DNA of 64,000 bases from Rheum nobile (GCA_027886185.1 WOAB01000056.1:13206001-13270000); one strand, 5' to 3'. Numbered from the stretch's first letter, positions 9,440 through 22,487 are shown. The notes: generated from the sequence alone by a model not told the origin. Translations and numbers: made by a program.

Positions 9440-12400
9440 ATGACTATCAACCCACCTACCAACACCGAAGAGCCAAGCCTCGAAGACAACACCCAAGCTC
9501 AAGGAAACATGACCCCTGCTGAAAATCCTACTCCGACCCAATTCCAAGAGCTTGCCCAGAAAATGACTGCCCTCCATGAGGAACTAGCCCAACAATGCCA
9601 AAAGACCGAAGCCTTAGCCACCTTATCCACCCAGTCCGAAGCTGAGATCGCACAACTAACCCGTGAGAATGAGTCTCTTAAGTCACAGGTACAATCAATG
9701 GCTTCTGGATCTATGCGCATGCCCATCCACAACAGCGTCCAGACACGTCTCGACATGGATGGCATCGAACCGACCCCTCCAAGCGTGCGACGACCCGGAT
9801 ACACAGAGGGTACGTCTCAGACTCCATTGGCTAACCCATTTTCCACTAACAATGTCACTTTTTCCACACCGATCGGGTCGGCAGGGACCCGAATCGATGA
9901 ACCACAGGTTACCAATCCTCCCGATATCCTAGCTCTCGTCCAGCAGGCGCTCAATCGACATATGAAGACGCTAGACGATCGTATCACAAGGATTCCTAGA
10001 GTCCCACAACCGATCGAGAAGGAGGCGTCGGGCGGATTTGAAGAGTCCCCATTCGTCGAAGGAATCGCTAGGGTCGAGATCCCTAAGAAGTTCCATCTCC
10101 CCACCATGGCTACGTTCGACGGCACCAACGACCCAGATGACCACATCTCTCTCTATAAACAAAATTTAATGACTGCATCCATTCCAAGGGAGAGCCGCGA
10201 GGCTGTCATGTGCAAAAGCTTTGGCACGACCCTTGCAGGCCCCGTGCTGACTTGGTTTATGCGTTTGCCTCAGGGGATGATCGCATCATTCGCGAATTTG
10301 GTCAACTCCTTCAAAAGCCAATTCGCTAGCAGTCGGAGGCTCGAAAGGCAATCAAGTGACCTCTATCAGATCACCCAAAGGTATAACGAACCTCTTCGAA
10401 GTTATCTTAACAGGTACAATAAAGAGAAAGTCGAGATCCCCCATTGCAACGTCACCACCTCCATCGAAGCCTTCCGACAAGATTTAATCAAAGATAGCAA
10501 CCTCTATAACGAGATCACCAAGTACCCGTGTAGAAGCTTTGAAGACGTCCATGCCAAAACCATGGCCGAGGTAAGATTGGAAGAGGACCGTGAGTCGCGA
10601 AAAGCCTCTCACGGACCCGATCCGTCCGGTCATAAATCCTCTTCCGACAACCGTCGAGACATGCGTCACTGATAAGCGCTACTTTGTAGGGCTTAAGTAA
10701 GAGTCATTAGAGGTTTTATTGGTGTCATTCGGGTAGATTTAGACACATTCATGTGCATGGCGTGTGGGGGCGAAGTTTGGTAATTAATTAAAAGCCACGT
10801 GATTGCCGGGATCGGAAAGAGGAAATTAGACCCATGAAGTGCCAGCCCATATTAAATGAAGAAGGAAGCCCACGTACAAATAAAAGGGTTAAAGCCCAAT
10901 TGATCTGGTCCACGAGAAGCAAGCTGGAGAGGGCCCAATTGAAGGAAAGCGGAGCTGAAAAGAATTGGAGCGTGACGCCGCATGATGTCAGCGAATCAAA
11001 TGCAATTGGAGTGGGCCGCTGCTGATGGAGTTGGGCCGTGCTGATTCCACCGAGAAGAAGCCTTGGAGGTGATGCTTTGCTGCAGAGAGAAGTGGCCCAC
11101 GTGGAAGATGCGTGAAGCAGCGGAAATTGAAGCGGAAGGCCGAAGAGATTGATGCCGTGATGTCATCCATGACATCGGCCGTGCTGATGCTTGAATTGGA
11201 TGGGCCGAGCGAGAGAATTACGAGATTAATTTCCATTCTCGTTTGTTATTATTATTATTATTTTATTATTATTTTATTATTTCGTTTTAGGTTAATTTAG
11301 ATTTTATTTTCTTTAGTATATTAGGGTTGAGAAAAAGGCTTTTTTGCCAATCAATCTTCTAATCTCTCTCGAACCCTAATTTCCCTTTCTACGTTATGAA
11401 GAACTAAGCCTCCCTGGCTTAGTCAGACGCTGAAGCTTTCGTTTCGATAAAGTTGTGAGATTCTCGTTCTTAATCTATTGCATGGTTTTTATCTTTCTCT
11501 TGCTTAAGTTGTTTATGATTGATATTGATAATCTCTATTTGGACGCAACTAGGGTTTGTCGTTATTGATCTATTGCTAGATTTAGATTGTTACTGGTTGA
11601 GCATATCTATTTCAGAGTAGAAACTACATCGTACTAGTATCTGGTTGTGCTAGTCTTATGCAGAAGAGAACTGATTTACATTCTAGGATAAAAGCTGGTT
11701 GTTTTATGCTAGAATTGTATCCAACTATATTCCTATCCGTAAGGCTGCTGTTAAACTGAATCTTGATAGTTTCAGGGTTGTTTAATTAGTTAGTGCTAAT
11801 AGTATCTGGTTGTGCTATTAGTTATATATGAAAAGGAATTGGAATCACCATTGCATGAGATTTTGAATGAGTATCTGTGATCAACTTGTCATACGAATAG
11901 TGAATGTTGTTTGACTAAGTGCTTTTCCCCATCACTGATTTCATCATATTTTACTTTGTTTACTTTTGCATGCTTAGATTACTTAAACTCACAAAACCCC
12001 CCTTTGGTTACTTTAGATTGACATACGAATTGCATATTAATATAGATCCGTCTCCCTGTGGATTTGACCCGTACTTACCTAGGACTACGGTTTAAGGTTT
12101 GTTTGGATATTTTGCATAGCAGTTTTCACACGACAAAAACCTGTTATCAGTCACCACCCTTATTCTCGTAATCGAAACGAGCAAAATCAGGTAAACTCTT
12201 TCCAAGACAGGTCACAAGACTAGAGAGACGGTCCGGCGTTGCCTCCTAGGGTCCAATCTTATAACTTTAACGTTTCCGTGTCGGAACTCGTCAAGAGTTT
12301 CGACAAATATGGAAAAGAGGTAAGGTGGCCCCAGAAGAGCGACCGCCCGGACGTCAAGAAGGATATGAGCCGATGGTGCGAATTCCACGGCGACCACGGT

Positions 12401-12766
12401 CACTCGATAGACGAATGCATCGCCCTGCGAAAGGAGGTCGTCAGGTTGCTCGCGCAGAGGCTCTTGCGCGACGTAATCTCAGAGCGGGCCAAATCCACCA
12501 TAGAACGACGAGACCAGGTAAAACAAGACAAACCCCCGTCTCATGTTCCTACAAAAATTGTCAACACTATTTCAGGTGGGTCGGACGTATGCGGAAACAC
12601 GTACTCCGCAGCCAAGCGACACGCAAAAGAAAGCAAAGGCGACAAGCCCGAGGCACCAGAATTCATGGCAAATAAAGTCTCCGACCTCCCGACGGTCACA
12701 TTCGACGAATCAGATGACGACGGGTCGGAGAGTCACCACGACGGTCTGGTAATTTATTTATCTATT
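9440..12766 (+). pseudogene. Tat gag of element D, interrupted by a solo LTR
   Basis: Starts at 9440 (ATGACTATCAACCC), 33 bases after the PBS. It begins with an acidic/coiled-coil N-terminus, followed by the retrotransposon gag (capsid-like) domain at about residues 215-390 (KFHLPTMATFDG ... LSFQ-type helices). After the 1480-bp solo LTR at 10670 the same frame resumes; LTR plus TSD is 1485 bp, a multiple of three. A zinc-knuckle-like WCEFHGDHGHSIDEC follows near 12375-12420. There is a TAG at 12221 where E has Trp (TGG). The coding match stops at 12766, where a deletion of about 875 bp, relative to E, removes protease and the RT N-terminus. Confidence 0.88.
10670..12149 (+). mobile_element. 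Solo LTR, Athila-like, TSD GTCAC
   Basis: 1480 bp starting TGATAAGCG and ending TGTTATCA, flanked by GTCAC at 10665-10669 and 12150-12154. Deleting it with one TSD restores the gag sequence of D as aligned to E. The R/U5 part (AAGAACTAAGCCTCC, GTGAGATTCTCG and the closing CTCCCTGTGGATTTGACCCG) parallels the Athila LTRs of element G. No internal sequence remains, as expected for LTR-LTR recombination. Confidence 0.9.
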
Positions 12767-13374
12767 GGAAGTCTCCGACCTCCCCCACATCAACGCCATG
12801 GTCGACGCGACGGCAGGGCACGAGAAGTTAACCTTCATGGACGCATTCAGTGGTTACAATCAAATCCTCATGGAACCCGAAGACCAAGAAAAAACAGCAT
12901 TCATCACCAGCCAAGGTATCTATTGCTACAAAGTAATGCCCTTTGGTCTAAAAAACGCAGGGGCTACATATCAACGACTAGTCAACAAGATGTTCAAGGA
13001 CCAGATCGGGGATATGATGGAAGTCTACATAGATGACATGTTGGTCAAATCAAAAAAGAAAGAAGATCACATCGGCCACCTCCGCGACAGCTTCGAGGTA
13101 CTAAAAATATACAATATGAAATTGAATCCTATGAAATGCTCTTTCGGAGTGTCGTCAGAAAAATTCTTGGGGTACATGGTAACGCAAAGGAGAATAGAAG
13201 CCAGCCTAGAACAGGTCAAGGCTCTCATCAACCTTCGATCCCCCCAATGCGTCAAGGACGTACAGAAACTGACAGGTCGGATAGCAGTCCTGAACAGATT
13301 CATCTCAAAATCATCCGACAAGTGTAAACCATTTCACGACTCTCTCAAGAAGAACAAGTCCTTTCAATGGACGG
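12767..13374 (+). pseudogene. RT fragment of element D
   Basis: Encodes RT from the PHINAMVDAT segment, with the first catalytic Asp in FMDAFSGYNQ, the PFGLKNAGATYQ block and YIDDM, to the thumb/connection region (KDVQKLTGRIA..., KSFQWTD). It lacks the N-terminal RT block (VVVQKKNGKWR-type, present in E) and is in a different frame from gag. At 13374 it breaks off into a Tekay LTR remnant. The whole RT-linked RNase H, about 800 bp relative to E, is absent. It cannot make a functional polymerase. Confidence 0.88.
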
Positions 13375-14796
13375 ATGATCTCGCTATGGGTCGTTTTATA
13401 GGGATTTGTTATTCGAGATCTGTCGCTGTTTCAGACCCAGGAACCCGTCGTCTCTAAGCTTTGTTCAAGCTTCGTCTAATCTAAGGCAAGTGGCGGTTCG
13501 CTCTTGCTTATCATTCCATATTTCCATTAATTATCAATTGTTTAATTGTTAATTAATTTGGGATGATTTACTATTTTCGTTGGAAACAGTTTTGATAAAT
13601 GATATAATTAAAACATGATATTATAATAGGTTGTATATCTGCTAGAACAACGCTATTATAGATATATGTTTATGATGATTGCCTTCATGGCATGGATGTG
13701 GATTATTGTGTGCTCGAACTATTTAGTTAGCACGAGTATTCGTAGGAATGCTACTGGGACCCTGTGAGGTCCAGTCGTTTCTTTATAACTTGGTGGAGAG
13801 GGTGCTGATCCCGAACACCATTCCACAGGTCATGACCGTCCTCTATCCGAGTATAGAGGTGGTTCACTTAGCTAGTGTCACAAACCTTGGGATTTATTCC
13901 CTTCGATATATGTCCCTCATGGCGAAACATATATTTAAAAGCTTATAACGTGATGCGCGTTTTGGAATTAAATGAGATAAGTGTCGTTGGTGCACATAAT
14001 TAATATACCCTCAGACGAGTAGTGCAGCTAGGCAATAGTGCAGCTAGAAAAAACTCATCTTGACTTTGATCAGAGTAAAGTTCTCTTTCCAATCTGAATT
14101 CGCATTGTGCGGTGAGGTTGGTCGAGAACCGAAACATCAAGTCGTTTTGAATGCTTGTGTGAAACTACTATGTTTTCGATAAGACTCAATTCGTTGGAGT
14201 CTTCTTTTGGGTTGATTGTTGTAAGACTCGGTCTTCCAGAATCTTCTCTTGATCATGCCTTTTCATATATTCCAGTAGGAGTATGGTGGTTGACTACCGT
14301 CATCGATTTTGATTCGAGAAGCGATGAGTCTAACCTAATACGACTACTTAGAACCACTTTGCTTGTACCCTTGCATAGTCTTTCGCGAGACTAACCAACC
14401 AATTATTCCCTTGCATGGTTGGCTGGTGTCATCCATTCGATTCGGCACATCAGATAAATTGCAGATCCGTGAAGGCTAGAACGACTATGAAGGCAAACGG
14501 TGTTTTTGACAAGTTTATCCAGGTTAAGATCCTTGGCGGTGATCGTCGTGATCAAGACTTTATGTTATTTATTTTAAAAGACTTCCGTTGTATTATAAGA
14601 CTACTCTGTATTTTGTCGTACTTGGAATTGTGTTGTAATTCTGAGACTATGGTTTAAATGAAAGTTATGATATTTTGTATCATAATTGTTGCTTTTATGA
14701 TTTGTATCCTTTGGAAAAGCCTGGGGTGACTTCGGATGTGGAATCTGAGGTCACTGGCAGTAATACCTTTCAAGGGAATATTTGGGGGGTGTTACA
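13375..14796 (+). mobile_element. Truncated Tekay LTR (3' part) inside D
   Basis: Matches the last ~1.4 kb of the Tekay LTRs of B and C, ending GGGGTGTTACA at 14796. The 5' kilobase of the LTR is missing together with the adjoining ~800 bp of D pol. A single deletion reaching from D into the inserted LTR, or into a larger Tekay element now lost, explains both. No TSD can be checked on the left. Confidence 0.85.
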
Positions 14797-16286
14797 CTAA
14801 GAAGCTGATCGACCAATTCCAAACGTTCGACATTAGGCAGGTACCAAGAGATCTTAACTCTCAAGCTGACGCACTCGCCAATCTAGGGTCCGTCTTGGAT
14901 CCGAAAGAATTTCCATACATCCCATTGGCACACATCATGACGCCAGCCGTCCCAAGAGCACCCACCGAACCAACCACACCATTAGAAGAACTTGTCGCAA
15001 TGGAGATAGGCGACCGACCCGAAGAAGACGTCATCAACACCCATGATGACTGGACATCGCCTTACATCAAATGGCTAAAGGACGGCATCGTACCCGATGA
15101 CAAAATGGAAGCAAAAAGGCTCAAGGTACAAGCACTCTCTTTCGATATCATAGATGACATCTTGTACAAAAGGTCTGTCACAGGGACACTCCTACGGTGC
15201 CTCAAGACTCCAGAAGTTGGACGCATCTTGCAATCTTTACACGAAGGAGAGTGCGGAAACCATACCGGCGGACGAAGCCTCTCAGGAAAAGCCTTGCGAA
15301 ACAGGTACTACTGGCCCACAATGAACAAAGACGCTATGGAGTACACCAAGAGGTGCGATGCCTGCCAGCGGCATGCACCTGTTCCTCACCAACCTTCAGA
15401 GCTCCTCCATCCGACTCTAGCGCCATGGCCTTTTATGAGATGGGGAATGGACATCATCGGGAAGCTCCCGCCTGCGTCGGGCCAAAGAGTCTTCTTCCTT
15501 GTCATGACAGACTACTTCTCTAAATGGATCGAAGCCGAAGCCTACAGAGAGGTAAGAGATCAACACGTCATTTCGTTTATAAAACGCAATATCTTGTGCA
15601 GATTTGGCGTCCCATCAGAAATCGTGTGCGACAATGGCTCCCAGTTCATCAGTCATAAGACTCAAGCCTTCTGCGACCAGTGGAACATCAAGTTGGTCAC
15701 CTCCACACCTCGGTATCCACAATCTAACGGACAGGCCGAATCCAGCAACAAAATCATCATCAACAACCTTAAGAAATGCCTCACAGGGGCTAAGGGCAAG
15801 TGGGCGGATGAACTCCCATTCATTCTCTGGTCCGACAGGACCACTCCGAAGAAAGCGACCAGACAGTCGCCCTTTTCTCTCGTCTACGGAAGCGAGGCGG
15901 TCATTCCCGCCGAATTATTGGTTCTGACCGCTCGTTGCAACCTTCAGACATACAAGCAAAATGACGTCGAACTAGCACACAACCTAGACACGGTAGACGA
16001 AACCAGAGAAAGAGCCCGAATCAGGATGGTCAGGTTCCAACAACAGGTCGCAAAGAGTTACAACAAAAACGTTCGAGCCAAGGTCTTTAAAGTCGGAGAC
16101 TGGGTCCTCAGGAAAACGTTCCAGAATACCAAGAACCCAAACGATGGAAAGCTTGTACCTCAATGGGAAGGACCCTATCGGATCACTGAAGTAGTCGGAC
16201 AAGGAGCATACCCGTTAGAAGACAAGGACGGACAACCACTCCCAAGGAGTTGGAACGCGACACATCTGAAACTATATCATTTCTGA
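14797..16286 (+). pseudogene. Archaeal-type RNase H tail and complete integrase of D
   Basis: Opens with the end of the second RNase H (KKLIDQFQTFDIRQVPRD, then NSQADALANLGS) that marks Tat elements. Integrase follows: zinc domain with His/His and Cys/Cys (CDACQRH, ~15350), catalytic Asp in MDIIGK, Asp in CDNGSQF and Glu in GQAESSN with 35 residues between the last two. The C-terminal region has KVGDWVLRK and WEGPYRI, ending THLKLYHF. The frame is open throughout (stop at 16284-16286), so this is the best preserved integrase in the window, but it is cut off from its gag-pol start. Confidence 0.9.
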
Positions 16287-16540
16287 ACCAACAAGGTAAT
16301 ACACTAACGTATCTTCACATATCATACATTACTTATTGTCACATGCACAACTCTATATCTTGAATCAAACTATTTGACACTAAGTAAGGACCCTCTCCTT
16401 GCAAAACATAAGTACAGGACGACATCGACACACATACTGGATCCAGTCATAAACAAAAGCGCTTACACTATATTTACACGATCGATCGGAACACGAGGAG
16501 ATGGACAAACAGGCACGTCGGCACACCGCCTGCCTTATAC

Positions 16541-18256
16541 AATACATAAGGTTAAGACACCTTATTACATTTACGCAATAGAGACATATTGCTTTTCCTC
16601 CTCGGCTTAAAGTCATGACTAACACAAATACACACATCTGCATGCCTCCTTTTTTACATACATACTGCAAGCCCTACTCGACGGAGCACACGGGCGAACC
16701 CGACACACAGAATACAAGCAACATCGATAGACTTTTCTAGACCAATCTGACGACATATGTAAAATACACGAACACACAATTCTTTGTAAAAAGACAGAAT
16801 GCATCAAATAAAAGTCTAGAGAATTTTTACAAATACGCGACCCGCGATGGTGGACGGGTCGCCAAAACACATTGTCTGCCTACATACATGTAGGACTTCA
16901 GAAACATCCACTTAGAAATATTCTGCGACCCGCGATGGTGGACGGGTCGCCAAAACACAAAATATTCAACCCACACACATGTGGGACTACAAGTCAAACT
17001 ATAAAGAAAAACATATCAGGAATCAGGTGCAACTACATTACCTTCGACAGAGGCTGGCTCCAGAGAAGGCTGGGGCTCGAGTGGCTCGGTGTCACCGGAG
17101 TGGGCCTCATCCTCACCAGCATCTCCATCTAAAGTCTCCTCTCCGACGCCGGCCAGTTGAAAGAGCTCCAGGCTAGGATTCCCCTTTGGAAACAGGGAAT
17201 CCATGGTTTCCTTCTCTGCCTTCAGATCCCAAAGCTCATGCTTGCCCTCATCAAACTCCTCCATCATCTCGACACGCGACTTCAACGCATAAAAGGCGCC
17301 TACGTCGCCTGCGATCCGGCCAGCTTTGATCTGAGCCTGCTTCACCTTCTCTCCAACACCCGACCGGCTCTCACTGAGATCTCTCCGACACGCATCCAAT
17401 TCATCCTGACAGCTCTTCAGCTCCCTGGTAAAGTGGCGCTCAGCCTCTCGACAGCGACTCTCTGCCCCCTCTAACTTGCTTTTCAAAGACGCGAGGGCGG
17501 ACTCTGACCTAGTAGCCCTGTCCTCGGCCTTGACAACCATTGTCTTGACACCGGAATACGCCCCCAAGAGGTACTGAAAAGTTTGAGGAAGAAAAACAAC
17601 ATCGGTCAGGAAACCCAGTCGAACCAAGGAAAGAAAACAAAAACACGACGAGACAACTTACCCTCCATGCGGAGCATCCCGCTTCACCAATGCAATCCAG
17701 GGGGAGACGTCGTCGACCTCGGACTTCAGAGTCGGGTCCTGGGCATGAAAGAGGTCGGCAATCGATTGACCGACCGCGCCAATCTTGTCGACCCCTTGAG
17801 CAGCCGTCTCTCTCTTCCTTGGAACCTCTTCCGCCTTCACATCACCAGAGGGGACGCCCGCTTTCCTCTTGGAGCCAACCTTGACTTGGGGCGCCGGTTT
17901 TGTCGGAGTCGATTTGCTTGACGAAACTTTGGTTGCCGCCTTCTTTTGCTCTATTAAACCCTTCCCAGATACTCCTCTCAGGCGAGCACTCGCCCGACCA
18001 CCAGGGGATGCTGGCACGACATACGATATGAGAAGTCATGAAGCAAACGACGAAGCAAAAAAGGCACAAAAACACCAGAAGTTGAAAACTCACATTTGAC
18101 ACGGGATGATGAGACAGTCGACATGACTTCTTGAGTAGTGGGGGAGGTCGATAGCAGGTTGACGTTCACGAACTTCCTCTCTGAAGCAAGGACGCTGAGG
18201 ACAACCTTCGACAAACCTTTTGACTGAGCGTCAACTTCCAGATCCTCCGCCTCAGG
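16541..18256. repeat. Tandem 1716-bp unit, copy 1
   Basis: First of three direct copies starting AATACATAAGG. The unit spans exon 2 to the 3' end of the antisense gene plus ~75-350 bp of downstream sequence, including two copies of the motif GCGACCCGCGATGG. The stretch 16287-16540 before it is non-coding 3' sequence of D. In element E the same region is single-copy. Confidence 0.95.
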
Positions 18257-19972
18257 AATACATAAGGTTAAGACACCTTATTACATTTACGCAATAGAGA
18301 CATATTGCTTTTCCTCCTCGGCTTAAAGTCATGACTAACACAAATACACACATCTGCATGCCTCCTTTTTTACATACATACTGCAAGCCCTACTCGACGG
18401 AGCACACGGGCGAACCCGACACACAGAATACAAGCAACATCGATAGACTTTTCTAGACCAATCTGACGACATATGTAAAATACACGAACACACAATTCTT
18501 TGTAAAAAGACAGAATGCATCAAATAAAAGTCTAGAGAATTTTTACAAATACGCGACCCGCGATGGTGGACGGGTCGCCAAAACACATTGTCTGCCTACA
18601 TACATGTAGGACTTCAGAAACATCCACTTAGAAATATTCTGCGACCCGCGATGGTGGACGGGTCGCCAAAACACAAAATATTCAACCCACACACATGTGG
18701 GACTACAAGTCAAACTATAAAGAAAAACATATCAGGAATCAGGTGCAACTACATTACCTTCGACAGAGGCTGGCTCCAGAGAAGGCTGGGGCTCGAGTGG
18801 CTCGGTGTCACCGGAGTGGGCCTCATCCTCACCAGCATCTCCATCTAAAGTCTCCTCTCCGACGTCGGCCAGTTGAAAGAGCTCCAGGCTAGGATTCCCC
18901 TTTGGAAACAGGGAATCCATGGTTTCCTTCTCTGCCTTCAGATCCCAAAGCTCATGCTTGCCCTCATCAAACTCCTCCATCATCTCGACACGCGACTTCA
19001 ACGCATAAAAGGCGCCTACGTCGCCTGCGATCCGACCAGCTTTGATCTGAGCCTGCTTCACCTTCTCTCCAACACCCGACCGGCTCTCACTGAGATCTCT
19101 CCGACACGCATCCAATTCATCCTGACAGCTCTTCAGCTCCCTGGTAAAGTGGCGCTCAGCCTCTCGACAGCGACTCTCTGCCCCCTCTAACTTGCTTTTC
19201 AAAGACGCGAGGGTGGACTCTGACCTAGTAGCCCTGTCCTCGGCCTTGACAACCATTGTCTTGACACCGGAATACGCCCCCAAGAGGTACTGAAAAGTTT
19301 GAGGAAGAAAAACAACATCGGTCAGGAAACCCAGTCGAACCAAGGAAAGAAAACAAAAACACGACGAGACAACTTACCCTCCATGCGGAGCATCCCGCTT
19401 CACCAATGCAATCCAGGGGGAGACGTCGTCGACCTCGGACTTCAGAGTCGGGTCCTGGGCATGAAAGAGGTCGGCAATCGATTGACCGACCGCGCCAATC
19501 TTGTCGACCCCTTGAGCAGCCGTCTCTCTCTTCCTTGGAACCTCTTCCGCCTTCACATCACCAGAGGGGACGCCCGCTTTCCTCTTGGAGCCAACCTTGA
19601 CTTGGGGCGCCGGTTTTGTCGGAGTCGATTTGCTTGACGAAACTTTGGTTGCCGCCTTCTTTTGCTCTATTAAACCCTTCCCAGATACTCCTCTCAGGCG
19701 AGCACTCGCCCGACCACCAGGGGATGCTGGCACGACATACGATATGAGAAGTCATGAAGCAAACGACGAAGCAAAAAAGGCACAAAAACACCAGAAGTTG
19801 AAAACTCACATTTGACACGGGATGATGAGACAGTCGACATGACTTCTTGAGTAGTGGGGGAGGTCGATAGCAGGTTGACGTTCACGAACTTCCTCTCTGA
19901 AGCAAGGACGCTGAGGACAACCTTCGACAAACCTTTTGACTGAGCGTCAACTTCCAGATCCTCCGCCTCAGG
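18257..19972. repeat. Tandem 1716-bp unit, copy 2
   Basis: Same length as copies 1 and 3, with only a few base differences (for example T for C near 18866, A near 19035, T near 19208). The junction between copies joins CCTCAGGAA to TACATAAGG, with two bases (AA) of overlap between the original ends. Confidence 0.95.
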
Positions 19973-21688
19973 AATACATAAGGTTAAGACACCTTATTAC
20001 ATTTACGCAATAGAGACATATTGCTTTTCCTCCTCGGCTTAAAGTCATGACTAACACAAATACACACATCTGCATGCCTCCTTTTTTACATACATACTGC
20101 AAGCCCTACTCGACGGAGCACACGGGCGAACCCGACACACAGAATACAAGCAACATCGATAGACTTTTCTAGACCAATCTGACGACATATGTAAAATACA
20201 CGAACACACAATTCTTTGTAAAAAGACAGAATGCATCAAATAAAAGTCTAGAGAATTTTTACAAATACGCGACCCGCGATGGTGGACGGGTCGCCAAAAC
20301 ACATTGTCTGCCTACATACATGTAGGACTTCAGAAACATCCACTTAGAAATATTCTGCGACCCGCGATGGTGGACGGGTCGCCAAAACACAAAATATTCA
20401 ACCCACACACATGTGGGACTACAAGTCAAACTATAAAGAAAAACATATCAGGAATCAGGTGCAACTACATTACCTTCGACAGAGGCTGGCTCCAGAGAAG
20501 GCTGGGGCTCGAGTGGCTCGGTGTCACCGGAGTGGGCCTCATCCTCACCAGCATCTCCATCTAAAGTCTCCTCTCCGACGCCGGCCAGTTGAAAGAGCTC
20601 CAGGCTAGGATTCCCCTTTGGAAACAGGGAATCCATGGTTTCCTTCTCTGCCTTCAGATCCCAAAGCTCATGCTTGCCCTCATCAAACTCCTCCATCATC
20701 TCGACACGCGACTTCAACGCATAAAAGGCGCCTACGTCGCCTGCGATCCGGCCAGCTTTGATCTGAGCCTGCTTCACCTTCTCTCCAACACCCGACCGGC
20801 TCTCACTGAGATCTCTCCGACACGCATCCAATTCATCCTGACAGCTCTTCAGCTCCCTGGTAAAGTGGCGCTCAGCCTCTCGACAGCGACTCTCTGCCCC
20901 CTCTAACTTGCTTTTCAAAGACGCGAGGGCGGACTCTGACCTAGTAGCCCTGTCCTCGGCCTTGACAACCATTGTCTTGACACCGGAATACGCCCCCAAG
21001 AGGTACTGAAAAGTTTGAGGAAGAAAAACAACATCGGTCAGGAAACCCAGTCGAACCAAGGAAAGAAAACAAAAACACGACGAGACAACTTACCCTCCAT
21101 GCGGAGCATCCCGCTTCACCAATGCAATCCAGGGGGAGACGTCGTCGACCTCGGACTTCAGAGTCGGGTCCTGGGCATGAAAGAGGCCGGCAATCGATTG
21201 ACCGACCGCGCCAATCTTGTCGACCCCTTGAGCAGCCGTCTCTCTCTTCCTTGGAACCTCTTCCGCCTTCACATCACCAGAGGGGACGCCCGCTTTCCTC
21301 TTGGAGCCAACCTTGACTTGGGGCGCCGGTTTTGTCGGAGTCGATTTGCTTGACGAAACTTTGGTTGCCGCCTTCTTTTGCTCTATTAAACCCTTCCCAG
21401 ATACTCCTCTCAGGCGAGCACTCGCCCGACCACCAGGGGATGCTGGCACGACATACGATATGAGAAGTCATGAAGCAAACGACGAAGCAAAAAAGGCACA
21501 AAAACACCAGAAGTTGAAAACTCACATTTGACACGGGATGATGAGACAGTCGACATGACTTCTTGAGTAGTGGGGGAGGTCGATAGCAGGTTGACGTTCA
21601 CGAACTTCCTCTCTGAAGCAAGGACGCTGAGGACAACCTTCGACAAACCTTTTGACTGAGCGTCAACTTCCAGATCCTCCGCCTCAGG
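19973..21688. repeat. Tandem 1716-bp unit, copy 3
   Basis: Adjoins exon 1 of the antisense gene through intron 1. One private change is C at ~21187. As the copy nearest the promoter side of the antisense gene, its exons would be the first ones spliced. Confidence 0.95.
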
Positions 21689-22354
21689 AACTACAAAATA
21701 GAAAAGTTAAAACAAGGGGTTAAAACACGCAAAAAGGCGAAGAGAGGGCAAACACATACTCTCGATTCGCCACTCCGACAACAAGAACGAGCAATCTCCC
21801 CCCTTCTCCAAAGACGAACGCTCGACAAAGAAAATTTTCGACCCCCATCCACGGTCGTTCACATCCAAGTTAAGCACCAAGGACTTCCGACTCGGTCGAG
21901 TGCGCAACTGGACGCGAGAAGAGCTCTTCGATCTGAGGGAGTAGTTGTACCATAGAGCGTTGAAGTTGAAGCCGACTCCAGACTGGACGTTTATCAAGTC
22001 CAAAACCCTGAGAATCCGCCACACCTGCGGCATCACCTGACACGGCGCTAATGCCAAGGTCGCCAGGAAGTCCCTGACAAGGGGATAGAAAGGGAACTTG
22101 TGACCAATCCTGAACGGATACGCGTAAAAGCAGACCCAACCTTCATATCGGGCGTCGGCCCTCTCATCTGGGTGAGGCAGCCTTGCGACCGTCTCTGGAG
22201 GAAAGCCTCCGACTTGAAGGATTTGCTCTAGCTCAATCTGCGACATAGTACTTGTCAGGGCGTCTGACTCCTTCAGAATGAAGAGGGGGGGAGCCTCGTC
22301 CTTGCGCGGGTCCGAATGAGTCGCCGACGACTCGGAAGCTTCACTAGAAACCAT
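20448..22354 (-). pseudogene. Antisense four-exon gene of element D (frameshifted)
   Basis: Minus-strand exons: 22354-21760 (MVSSEASESS...), 21690-21526, 21442-21094, 21005-20448. Donors GTATGT, GTGAGT, GTAAGT and acceptors TTGTAG, GCCAG, TTTCAG are canonical. Exon 1 has a domain (GWVCFYAYPFRIGHKFPF, then LAPCQVMPQVWRILRVLD) resembling the 'putative gypsy-type transposon' family known from antisense ORFs of Tat/Retand elements; family assignment is from memory. The last exon is a long Glu/Lys/Arg/Ser-rich coiled coil. Exon 3 is one base shorter than in E (near 21136), putting exon 4 out of frame. Exons 2-4 recur twice more at 18732-19974 and 17016-18258, each with the same defect and its own stop. 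Confidence 0.75.
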
Positions 22355-22487
22355 TTCTAAGACAGAAAGGGGAGGAAATCAGAGAGCAATGGTTGGAGAG
22401 CTAGGGAGACCTACCGGGTAAAGCTTGCTAGAGAAGAAGATGAAGTCAAATCGGCAAAGGCTGTTTTGAATTTATGGAGGGAGACGG

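Noticed and set aside
16872..17474. Plus-strand open frames repeated every 1716 bp
   Set aside because: Shadows of the antisense coiled-coil exon on the opposite strand.
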